A DNA stretch of 64,000 nucleotides. Origin: Puccinellia tenuiflora (Eukaryota > Streptophyta > Magnoliopsida > Poales > Poaceae). The translations under genes and the position numbers were made by a program. A model generated the notes under the pieces. The model saw only the letters and a program-made list of their open reading frames with translations, was not told the DNA's origin and ran no database searches. Where the stretch lies: assembly GCA_012064385.1 (NCBI GenBank), contig QRDG01000232.1, positions 711,709-775,708 on the forward strand. The letters are read 5' to 3'. This document shows, one piece after another, positions 1-9,886 of this stretch; the first letter of the stretch is position 1; the number at the start of each line of letters is the position of its first letter.

Positions 1-1382
1 TAAATATGAGGAGTGGTTGTAGTAATAATCATCCTCCCATTCCCTTTTAAAATGAAATTATTATCAAAGGTCTTTTGTCTATTTTTCATAAGTCCCATAA
101 TAAGGGAAATTATATTTTGTGATTCCTTTTTCCACTAAAAATCTAGGGAAAAATCATATGCCATTATAATTGATCTTCTAAATCCAAATATGGATACAAA
201 TCATTTGAAACATATTTAAAAACTCGAACAGACATTCTATCGAACACCTTATGGGCAGAAATCAACTCTTCTCGAAACCAACTTAAAACCATGGTAAAAC
301 AGTCAGAACTTGCCCCAAATCTCTCCCCTCACCTCTCATCACTCTGCCCAACCACCTCCCACTCGAGTAGCCAGCCAGAAGAGCCCAAATATCTCCATAT
401 CTTGGCATGGCCAAAGCCCTAGGTCACCTCCTCTCCTCACATGCACACACTCCCTCCTCACACCCCCAATGCATGCGTGCACCCCCCTGACACTAGAGAC
501 ACAACTAGCTGTCCACCTCCCTATCTCCATTCCCCACTCTCTCCTCCGTGGTAACCCATCCTTGCCCAGGAAGCAAAAGAGCATGTGGGTTCTCGAGACC
601 ACGCCATCAAGGTGGCCTATCGCTCCTCTCTGCAATGCGCACCGTCCCTGCGCTCGCGTCGCGTTCCTGGTGGAACAATGATTTCCAACAGGCGCTTCTC
701 ATCCAGTGCACTCAACGGCACGTCGTGAGTTCTGGGGACATGCTTGTATCACCTCCCCTGCTCCACCATGACGCCAGCAATTCATTGAGCACCATCGCTA
801 CGAGCCAGACCCACCTCTCCGAGCTGGCACGCAACCTCCCCCGCGCGCCTCTTCCTTCTAGGATACTCCAGAGAGCTCCCTAGCCGTCGCCGCACCGCCC
901 AGGCCGCCAATGGTGTGGTTTTGCTCTCCCCATCTTCTCCCGTGCACCCCGTCCACCATACACCCGTCCCGGCCTATATAAAGGGCACCCCGGGCCACTG
1001 CTCAACTCGCACCACTCTCTCCACCTCTCCCTCTCTCTCCAACACCTCCTGGACCGCGAGGTGAGCCGCAGCACAGCTGCTCGCCTGCCGAGGAGGACGA
1101 GCACGTCGTGCTCAACGGCTGCCCTAGGTCGACCACGACCACCGGGCCATCCTACTCTACCCTCTCTGTCTATCCTTCCACCTCACATCCGCAGCTCATG
1201 TGCGTGCGTTTTCGTTCGCAGGAACACGCCTGGAAACTCACCGGCGAGGTTTTCTGATCATGCTCGTCGACGTCGCCATTCAATTCCGAGATTGGAGCTC
1301 AGCCGCGGATCCCAGGAGACGTGAAGCTGCCCTTAGCTGTCTTCCATGCTCGCAAGGCAGCGCGAGCAATAAGCGTTGCCTC
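1..1382. other. Unassigned left flank, promoter/LTR-like
   Basis: No convincing protein-coding exon is visible on either strand. The first 300 bases are AT-rich, then base composition turns C-rich. A TATATAAA box lies at 975-982 and is followed by a CT-rich tract (about 1012-1042), which is the usual look of a grass promoter or a Gypsy LTR promoter. The sequence is cut at 1387 by element W and resumes at 14716, so positions 1-1387 and 14716 onward were once continuous. It may be part of an old LTR, but no partner LTR is seen. Confidence 0.4.
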
Positions 1383-1387
1383 CATTA

Positions 1388-2385
1388 TCGGCACAGTGGA
1401 AACCAGGGTACCACGGGCCGGCCTGCCAGGGCCCACAACATTCTTCAGAAGATTTCGCTAAGGACCAGGCTCTCCAAGCCTGGCGAGCCTCGCGAGGGTT
1501 TTCTCGCGAGGGACCTCTCCTCAAAAGGGCATCTCTAAGGACCAAGCAAAAAGGCTCGGCGAGGCCCCCAGCCTCGCGAGGGTTTCCTTCCTCACGAAGC
1601 AAGCTCTGTCTCCGCGACAGAGCGCACATAGATTCTGCGCCCTCCGCAGAATCACGGGCGCGCCAACGCGCGGTGACGGCAGCGCCGCAGTTGCCGTTCT
1701 CGTGTATAAAGCAGTCAACAATGCTGCACCAAGCAAAGGAGCTACAAGAATTGCCGTTCTGGTGATAAGGAGACCGTCCGCCGCTACGCTCCAAGGGCGA
1801 CGTCACCGTGGGGCGCCTCCCGACCTCAGCAACGCCAGCCCATCGTCCTGGCTAGACGGTGGCCTTTTCCAGCTTTGGTGACGCCGCTCCCTGCCATGGA
1901 CTGAGTCCATGGACTCTCCCTTTATCGTGCACCCGTCCTCCTCCTTCGTCGCCATGTGGTAACCCTTCCAGCCAAGATATTTGGGGGAAGAGGTCCAAGA
2001 CACCTATAAAAGGAGGGGGAGCACGTCCGGGCAAAGGGTTCTTCGGTTGATTCCTGGTTGGTCTTCAGTTCGTTCTTCTTCAGTTGGCAATCTGAGATCT
2101 AGGGTTAGCCATTGTTAGCCACCTCAAGCTCGTCAAGCTCTCTTGGTACTAAAACCTCTCCAAGCAAGTGCAATACAACCAAGGCAGGACGTAGGGGTTT
2201 TACCTCTCCAAAAGGGCCCTGAACCAGGGTACACCGTGTGTTCATCTCTGCAGTGCCGTCCCGCAGCGATTCCCGACGAGCTCTGTCGCTGAGGCACGTT
2301 GAGGGTTGTTTGATTCCGTGTTCAGCCCCTTACTCGATTCCTTACTCAGTGAGACACACCCAGTTCCTGGGACAGTTCTCCGACA
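1388..2385 (+). repeat. 5' LTR of element W
   Basis: 998 bp matching 13711-14710. The first dinucleotide is TA instead of the canonical TG found in the 3' copy (tatcggcac against tgtcggcac); the end is CA at 2384-2385. A TATAAAAGG promoter box sits at 2005-2013, so transcription of the element probably starts about 30 bases later. The target duplication tccat precedes it. Confidence 0.93.
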
Positions 2386-2387
2386 TC

Positions 2388-2405
2388 TGACGCGCCAGGT
2401 AGGGG
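2388..2405 (+). other. Primer binding site of element W
   Basis: TGACGCGCCAGGTAGGGG begins two bases after the LTR end. A tract of this form at this place is typical of grass Tat-lineage Gypsy elements and is where a host tRNA 3' end would prime minus-strand DNA synthesis. The exact tRNA was not determined. Confidence 0.75.
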
Positions 2406-2436
2406 GCTGAGGCGCATCTTCAACCTCGACACCGCC

Positions 2437-3960
2437 ATGGCCGGCTCTCGCGCCGAACGTCTCGCTCGCCGGACGGCCAGCGCCGCCACCGCTCCCGCTG
2501 GCAACCCGTGCGGCCGCCCGCGCGGAAGTGCTGCTCCGGAGCGCCACGTCGACCCCGAGCCCCGCGTCGAACACCCAGAGGACGACAACGACGACCACGC
2601 CGAGGACGACCTCGGCGAAGAGGAGGCTTCCTCCCTGCACCCGTCGCGGGACCGTGCTGCCTCCTCACTGGGCCGCCCTGCGCCCAGCCCGGCAACTGCG
2701 CTTCTCATGGCGCAGGAGCTGCTGCAGTACTGTCCCACGCCGGAGGCTCAAGAAGCCTAGCTCAACCGCCTCTCCGAGCTCGTCGACGCCGCTTGCGTCG
2801 CCGCTCCTGCACCGTCTCGTTCGCTGGTTCACTCTGCGCGCGCAGGGGACGTGGCACACGGTGCGCCGCATGCACCTCCTCGTCACCCCGCGCCCGCTCC
2901 AGCTCCACCAGTTCCACCGCAACCTGCTCCAGCCAGGGCTCCTCCTCGCGACAACCGCGCTGCATCGCACGCGTCGTCGCCGCATGACTGCCAAATCGTG
3001 CAGCGAGCCCCGGAGGACACACGCGTGAGCATCGAGCGCCAGCAGGATCGCCACAACCGCGCCGTCCAGGACGTCGCCACCGCGAGGCGCCACCTCCGCG
3101 CCACCCTCGCCAACGGCGCGGTCACCTACGGCACGACGGCCGCGTTCACTCGCAGCCTCCGTCGCGTCGTCTGGCCGGTCAAGTTCAGGCCAGATCTTCC
3201 TCCGCGCTACGACGGCAAGAACAACCCCCTGGAGTTCCTGCAGCTCTACACTCTGGCCATCCAGGCCGCAGGGGGCGACGACAAAGTCATGGCGAACTGG
3301 TTCCCCATGGCCCTCAAGGACTCCGCGTCCTCGTGGCTCACGAACCTCCCCGCCGAGTCCATCAACACCTGGGAGGACCTCTGCCGGTGCTTCGTCGCCA
3401 ACTTCAAGGGCACGTACGAGCGCGGCCTCACGTACAACGACCTCCGCGGCGTACGCCAGAAGCCTGGCGAGACCCTCCGCAAGTACATCCAGCGCTTCAG
3501 CCAGGTGCGCAACAAGATTCCCAACGCCACCGACGCGCAGGTCATTTCGGCCTTCCAGGCTGGGGTCACGGATGTGCGGATGCTCAAGAAGCTTGGCATC
3601 CACGACAACATCACCACCGTCGTCAAGCTCTTCGACTTGGCGGACAAGTGCGCCAAGGCTGAGGAGGGCCGCTTGTTCGTCAAGAACGAGCCAGGGGACC
3701 CCGCCGAGGGATCCAAGAAGAAGAAGAAATCCACCGAGAAGCGCAAGACCACTGCAGTCCTCGCGGCTGAACCTGACGCCAAGCAGCCTCGCGCTGCCGC
3801 TCCAGCCGCGGACCCCGAGAAGAAAGATGATCGCCCTTTCTGCATCTACCACAACAGGCATTCCCATGCCACCGAGGACTGCTACGACCTCAAGAGGCTT
3901 CGCGAGGCTCGCGAGGCTCGTGAGGCTAACGAGCGGCAGCGAGGTCGCGGCGGCGCGCGG
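2437..3960 (+). pseudogene. gag: gag of element W (interrupted by a stop)
   Basis: The reading frame starts at ATG 2437 in a region rich in Arg, Ala and Pro, is cut by an in-frame TAG at 2758-2760, and continues in the same frame to about 3960. The capsid core (Retrotrans_gag family) spans about 3170-3670, with blocks such as NWFPMALKDSASSWL and FVANFKGTYERG. Downstream comes a basic KKKKK stretch and a zinc-knuckle-like motif (CIYHNRHSHATEDC at 3841-3882), followed by an Arg/Gly-rich tail. Gag forms the virus-like particle that packages element RNA. At about 3945-3975 the coding sense moves to the next frame, so gag-pro is frameshifted here. Confidence 0.88.
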
Positions 3961-4876
3961 CGGCCGCGGGGGGCGACGCTGGAACAACAACAACTACGAC
4001 GACAACTACCAGCAGAACCCTCAAGCCAACGCCGTCCAGACCGCGAATGACAACCTCCCTGCCGAGACCCCTGAGGGCTACCAGGTGCCTCGCGGGGCCG
4101 CTTGCATCCTCGGCGGGGCTCAGGCCCCCAGCTCCAACCGCCACTTCAAGCAACTCGCTCGCGAGATCGCGGCAGCGCTTCCCGGGGTTGAGGCCTCCAG
4201 GCCCCTCAAGTGGCCCCAGTACCCCATCACTTTCGACTCCAGCGACCACCCCAAGTCCACTTCAACTGTTGGCACCATCCCGCTAGTCTGCACCCCCACC
4301 ATCAACAACATTGCAGTCTCTAAGACGCTCATCGATGGGGGTGCAGGCCTCAACGTCATCTCTGTCGAGACTTTCGAGAAGCTGCAGGTGCCCTACGAGC
4401 GGCTCATGCCCACCAGGCCCTTCTCGGGGGTGACAGAGGGCCTCACCACCCCTTTGGGGCAGGTGAGGCTCGCAGTCACTTTCGGCACGCAAGCCAACTA
4501 CCGCACCGAGCTGATCGACTTCGACGTCGCGCACATCGGCCTGCCCTACAACGCCATCCTCGACTACCCCGCCCTCGCCAAGTTCATGGTGGTGACCCAC
4601 CACGCTTACAACCTCGTCAAGCTTCCTGGCTCGGGTGGCACCATCGTCATCCGCAGCATGGTCTCAGACGCCCTGTACGCTGCGCAAGCGGCCTACAAGG
4701 CTGCCGCGGTGGCGTCACCCGCTGACGAGGATGAGGAACCCCTCCCGAGGCCCCCCGCGAAGAAGAAGCAGCTGTTCTCTCAGGAGAAGGCCGCGACGAA
4801 GCAAGTGCCTCTTGGGGCAAACGGCTCGGGGGCTAGCGTCACCATCGGCGCCAACTTGCCTCAGGGCAAACTCTGA
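3960..4876 (+). pseudogene. pro: Retroviral-type aspartic protease of element W
   Basis: Coding continues here one frame over from gag. It starts with an Asn-rich linker (RRWNNNNYDDNY) and contains the retropepsin-like core around 4320-4620, where the active-site motif reads LIDGGAGLNVIS in place of the usual D-S/T-G. Tat-lineage and related plant proteases often show LIDGGS at this point, so the loss of Ser/Thr may already be a family feature. The frame closes with TGA at 4874-4876, just after the coding sense has moved to the RT frame, which makes a second frameshift near 4850-4880. The protease would cut the polyprotein in the particle. Confidence 0.8.
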
Positions 4877-6176
4877 CATGTTCGCATGGACACCAGATAT
4901 GTCCGGAGTACCGAGGGAGGTGATGATCGAGCACCACTTAGCCGTGTGTCCAAACGCACGCCCCGTGAAGCAAAAGGCGCGGTGCCAGGCGCCAGAGAAG
5001 CAAGATTTCATCGTCCAAGAAGTAGAAAAGTTGAAGAAAGCCAGCATCATCAAGGAAGTTGTCCATCCCACTTGGCTCGCCAATGGTGTGGTCGTCCCCA
5101 AGCACACCGGAGGAAGCCGCCTCTGCATCGACTTCACCGACCTCAACAAAGCCTGCCCCAAGGACCCCTATCCCCTCCCGAGGATCGACCAGATCGTGGA
5201 CTCCACCGCCGGCTGCGCGCTCCTCTGTTTTCTGGATGCCTTCTCAGGCTATCACCAGATCAAGATGGCGAAGGAGGATGAGGAGAAGACAGCATTTCTC
5301 ACCCCTTGTGGTGTGTTTTGCTACGTCTGCATGCCCTTCGGCCTGAAAAATGCCGGCGCCACCTTCCAGCGCCTCATGAGGATCGCCTTGGGGTCTCAAA
5401 TGGGGAGGAATGCAGAGGCCTACGTCGACGACATTGTGGTCAAGACCCGCGAGAAGGACACGCTCATCAAGGTCCTCGTGGAGACCCTTGCCAACCTGCG
5501 CAAGGTAAACATCAAGCTGAACCCCGCCAAGTGCGTCTTCGGGGTCCCTTCAGGCAAACTCCTCGGGTTCCTGGTGTCTCACCGTGGCATCGAAGCAAAC
5601 CCCGACAAGATCAGGGCCATAGAAGAGATGCAGCCTCCTCGTCGCCTCAAGGACATGCAGCGCTTAGCGGGATGTATGGCCGGCCTTGGCCGTTTCATCT
5701 CCAAGTTCGGCGAGAGGGCGCTGCCGTTTTTCAAGATCATGAAGAGGTCCGGTCCTTTCAAGTGGACCCCTGAAGCGGCAAAGGCCTTCGAGGACCTGAA
5801 GAAATACCTGGCGAGCCCACCCATCATGGTTGCCCCACGCCCTCGCGAGCCTCTGAAGCTGTATCTTGCAGCCACTCCTCAGACGGCAAGCGCGGTCTTG
5901 GTGGCTGAAAGGGAAGAGCCAGTCCTCGCCAAGCAGAGCTCCGCCTCGCCAAGCCCAGAACTCCTCGACAAGGAAGCAGCCTCGTCAAGCCTCCAGCCCC
6001 ATGCCGAGCCTCTACAAGTGGGGCCTCAAGAAAACCTCGACAAGGACTCCACCGAGCCTCGAGAGGAGCCAACCGCTGCCACGTCAACAACTACCCTCGT
6101 CGAGCATCCCGTGTACTTCGTCAGCACAGTGCTGCGGGACGCTCGCGAGCGCTACCCCATGCAGCAAAACTCCTTT
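4860..6176 (+). pseudogene. pol: Reverse transcriptase and first RNase H of element W
   Basis: The translation shows the full set of Gypsy RT blocks in order: VVPKHTGGSRLCIDFTDLNK, LDAFSGYHQIKM, MPFGLKNAGATFQRLM, and the catalytic YVDD at about 5422-5433, then LGFLVSHRGIEANPDKI. The tether and first RNase H follow (LKLYLAATPQTASAVL, then VYFVSTVLRDARERYP), with a long Ser/Glu/Pro-rich insert between them. The reading frame is lost near 6176-6200 and again near 6250, so RT is not fused to the downstream domains in this copy. The enzyme copies element RNA into cDNA. Confidence 0.92.
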
Positions 6177-6251
6177 TCTCGCTCCTCAGCGCCTCCAGGA
6201 AATTGCGCCACTACTTCCAGGGTCACCCCATCAAGGTGGTCACCTCGTACC

Positions 6252-8265
6252 CATGGAGCAAGTCTTACGCAACCCAAACGCAACAGATCGCGTCGCAACC
6301 TGGGGCATCGAGCTACAACCTTTCGAGCTGGAGTTTGACACCACAAGGGTCATCAAGGGCAGGGCGCTGGCTGATTTCATGGCCGAATGGACGGACACGC
6401 GTGAAGAAAAGCCTCAAGAGGAGGAAGCCACAGCCTCAGGAGGGACGGAGCCCAGCTACTGGACCATGCACTTCGACGGCGCCTTCGCGCCCCGGAGTGC
6501 AGGGGCTGGTGCTGTCCTCACCTCACCAACAGGCGACAAGCTCTACTACGCCGTCCAGTTGTGCTTCAAAGACAGCGACAAGGTCTCCAACAACATTGCT
6601 GAATACGAAGGCCTCCTCGCCGGGCTCAGAGCTGCCATTGCCCTCGGCATCAAGCGCATCCTCATCAAGGGCGACTCTCAGCTCCTCGTCAACTTCTCCA
6701 ACAAAAGCTACACGCCTAAGGACACCTACATGGTGGCCTACCTTGAAGAGGTATGCAAACTCGAGAAGCACTTCAGGGGCATGGAGCTCAAGCATATCCC
6801 ACGAGGAGAAAACCAAGAAGCAGACGAACTCGCCAGGCGAGCAGCAAGAAGGGAAGCCCAGAAGCCTGGAGTGTTCGAGGAGAGACTCGCCAAGTCCTCG
6901 GTCAAGCAACCAGCGGTCAACATGAGCATCAACGAGGAGCTCCCACCAGCCCCATCAAGTGGAGCACCAAACTGCGGGCTGCCCTCAGGCGATCGCTTGC
7001 TAATGACCCTGGTACGCCAAGACACTGGTTGGATCGACGAGATCAAGAGCTACTTGCAAAATCGAGTCCTCCCCGAAGAAGATGCAGAAGCCGAAAGGGT
7101 TGCTCGCCAGGCCAAGTCCTACTGCCTCCACGACGGAGACCTGTACCGTAAGCGCCCCAATGGGGTTGCGTTGCGGTGCGTCCCTGCCGAGGAAGGCCGC
7201 CAGCTCATCAACGACATCCACAGCGGAGAGTGCGGCCACCATTCATCCTCACGCACCCTTGCAGGCAAGGTCTTCCGGAGTGGCTTCTACTGGCCTTCAG
7301 TGCTTCAAGATGCAGCCGCAATCGTCCAATCCTGCGACGCCTGCCAATTCCACGCCAAGCAGATTCACCAGCCCGCGCAAGGACTCCAAACTATCCCGCT
7401 CTCCTGGCCGTTCGCGGTCTGGGGGCTGGACCTCCTGGGACCCTTCCCGCGAGCGCTCGGGGGCTACCGCTACCTCTACGTCGCCATCGACAAATTCACC
7501 AAGTGGCCTGAGGTGGAACCCGTGCGCACCATCCCGGCGAAATCAGCGGTGAAATTCATCAGGAGCTTGGTCTGCCGCTTTGGCGTGCCCAACCGCATCA
7601 TCACCGACAACGGCTCACAATTCATCAGTGGCGCCTTCAAGTCCTACTGCGGCAGCCTCGGCGCCCAAATCTGCTACGCCTCGGTGGCTCACCCACGAAG
7701 CAATGGGCAAGCTGAGCGAGCCAACGCCGAGGTGCTCAAGGGCCTCAAGACGAGAAGCTTCAACCGCCTCAAGGCCAGCGGCAAGCACTGGATCGATGAG
7801 CTCCCCTCGGTGCTCTGGTCCATCCGCACCACGCCAACAAAGCCAACTGGTGAGATGCCGTTCTCCCTCGTCTATGGAGCTGAAGCCGTTCTCCCCAGCG
7901 AGATCACCCACGGCTCTCCACGAGTCTTGGCATTCAAGGAGGCTGAGCTGGACGAACTCCGCAACAACGACCTGCTGCTGCTCGAGGGGCTCCGCCGCAA
8001 TGCGGCCCTGAGATTGGCAAGGTATCAGCAAGACCTCCGTCGCTACCACAGCCGCCACATCCGCCCGCGCACTCTCGAAGCAGGAGACCTCGTCCTGAGG
8101 AGAATCCTCTCCAGGGCAGGCCTCCACAAGCTCTCGCCAATGTGGGAAGGACCCTACAGGGTCGTGCACATCGCCAGGCCTGGCTCCACGCGGCTCGAGA
8201 CGGAGGACGGCATCCCTGTCGCCAACCCCTGGAACATCCAGCACCTGCGCAAGTTCTACCCCTGA
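6252..8265 (+). pseudogene. pol: Second (archaeal-type) RNase H and integrase of element W
   Basis: One open frame to TGA 8263-8265. The second RNase H is at about 6460-6840: MHFDGAFAPRSAGAGAVL, then NNIAEYEGLLAGL and the GDSQLLV block; this extra domain marks the Tat group. Integrase follows: an HHCC zinc finger (CGHHSS ... CDACQ, about 7220-7350), then the DDE core with D in WGLDLLGPFP, D in IITDNGSQF and E in NGQAERANAEVLKGL (about 7430-7750), then a C-terminal domain ending RKFYP. Integrase inserts the cDNA into the genome. The domains look whole, but the upstream frameshifts separate them from gag and RT. Confidence 0.92.
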
Positions 8266-8445
8266 TCGTCCTCGACGAGCAATTTTTTGCATCAGGGGAG
8301 AGCCTCGCGCCATCATCCTCCACGAGGAAAATATTCGGGCTCCCCTCTCTACTATACGTTGCCGCGGGCCGTTCGAGAAGACTCCCAAGCCACCACGCCT
8401 CGGCAAGGTGACTTCTTCAAGCACCATGCCTTGGCGAGGTGGATC

Positions 8446-8837
8446 CATAGTTTAAAAAACCGGACCGGTCAATGAACCGGTCAGGTGACTGGTTCACCGG
8501 TTCGACGGTTGGACCGCCGGTTCAATTGGTTCGTTGGCGACAGAAAACCAGAATTTTAAATAAAATTTAAGTAATTTTCGTAAAAAACGAGCACTGACTG
8601 CATATATACGGTGTACTTCATCATATATTCACGAACGATGCTTAGCCCAAGTGGTATTGGGCCTTGCGCGGGCTTGTTCACCACATCAAAGGTCGCGAGT
8701 TCAATTCCTGGCCGCAACATCTTATTTTTTCCTGGTTTTTTACTGTTCCGACCGGAGGCTCTTAAAAAACCGGCCAGCTCGTCGGTTCCGGTTTTTTCCG
8801 GTCGGACCGCCGGTCCGGTCCGGTTTTTTAAACTATG
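8446..8837. mobile_element. MITE (392 bp) inserted in element W
   Basis: Terminal inverted repeats of at least 23 bases, CATAGTTTAAAAAACCGG plus ACCGG on the left and its reverse complement on the right, are flanked by a perfect 8-bp duplication (ggtggatc at 8438-8445 and 8838-8845). There is no transposase. The size and short ends fit a non-autonomous DNA transposon; the 8-bp duplication suggests hAT-like (8 bp) or, if one base is ambiguous, Mutator-like (9 bp) mobilisation. Internal CCGGTTCGACGG and CCGGTCCGG runs give it more self-complementarity near the ends. Confidence 0.85.
8640..8715 (+). other. tRNA-like Pol III promoter module inside the MITE
   Basis: TTAGCCCAAGTGGTATTGG (from 8641) resembles an A box and GGTCGCGAGTTCAATTCC (from 8689) resembles a B box, spaced about 48 bases apart as in a tRNA gene. 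The D-arm (agcccaagtggtattgggc) and T-arm halves are partly paired. No anticodon arm or acceptor stem of a working tRNA was identified, so this is a tRNA-derived relic or SINE-like piece rather than a tRNA gene. Confidence 0.45.
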
Positions 8838-9886
8838 GGTGGATCCCCATGCCCAGCCATGGCGGACCGCAGGCTCTCGAAGCCACCCCCGCATAGGGGC
8901 CCCCTCTCTGAGCTCTCTCTACATGCGTCGCCTCGGGCCGCGAGAGTCTCAGCCACTCCATGTGGAACCCCATGCCCAGACATGGCGGATTTTGTATTTC
9001 TGGCCATGCCAGTCTAATGAACCCTTGTTTCATGTCACTTTGAACCTTTGCGCTTCGCGCCAGCATATGTTGTTGCTTCGGTAAGCAGTTATGTTATTGC
9101 TTTTCATCCTTGCTCGTATGATCCCTCCTGTGTATCTCGCGAGCGGGGGCTGAGCATGGTGCCTATGCCTCGGGAGCATCCCAGCAGCGCCTCAAACCCA
9201 AGGGATCCGAGCTCTGAACTCACGGGTCAGCTCTCATGCATGTCAACTCCCAAGGAGCTCTGAACTCATGGGCAGGCTCCCGTGCATGTCAACTCACCAA
9301 GGACCTTGGTGCATGTTCTCCTCGCGAGACACACATGAAGGAACCTACGAGCACGCATGAGTTATCTAGCTATGTATTGCTTGTGGGTATGCCTATCTGT
9401 CCAAACGCAGGAAAGCAGGTTCAAAACAAGCCTCAGGCAATCTCGGAAGAAAAACGCCTCGTCAGGGAACCAACACCCTCTCCAAGCCAAAAACGCCTCG
9501 CGAAGCTAAGTCCAAACACTTGGTTAGAATTTCCTTTCGCTGGTTTTTGTCCCTCGAGCCTCTTTTCTCTCTCCTATGCCTCATGGGCTGCTTGCACGTT
9601 AAAGGGGAGCCCCGAGCATCGCGCCTCGGGAGCTCTTACCTCTCGAGGCCTCGCACACCCCCCGGCCTTGTGGAGCCCTGACTCTCACATACCGAAGCGG
9701 CGGTGGTGTAGCGCTAAGAGAGGGTCCTAAGACGTAGAGCGAAAAAGACATGAAGGAAAAGATAAAAGCCTCCCGAGGGATATTCACAAGCGCATTCAAA
9801 TAAAGCTTAAACAAGTCTTTACAAGGTTTGCAAACAAAATGCTAAGATAATATGTGCCCCATGCACATCCAGCTGCAGGAGAGAGC

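Larger units (their letters stand above)
8266..9886 (+). other. Non-coding spacer of element W
   Basis: About 1.6 kb between the integrase stop and the end of the antisense gene. No coding sense was recognised. It holds the MITE at 8446-8837 and GC-rich sequence with recurring ctcgcgag and gcctcg motifs. The antisense gene's transcription termination signals would be expected at its right-hand end (about 9730-9886). Confidence 0.6.

Noticed and set aside
2665..3993. A 442-residue open frame on the minus strand across gag of element W
   Set aside because: It is the mirror of the GC-rich gag gene. Composition is low-complexity and no domain is recognisable, while the plus strand has a clear gag.
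7615..8448. A 277-residue minus-strand frame across the integrase end of element W
   Set aside because: Shadow of the integrase coding strand, with no domain and no start context.
8640..8715. A functional tRNA gene
   Set aside because: A- and B-box-like motifs are present, but no full cloverleaf with acceptor stem and anticodon loop could be drawn.
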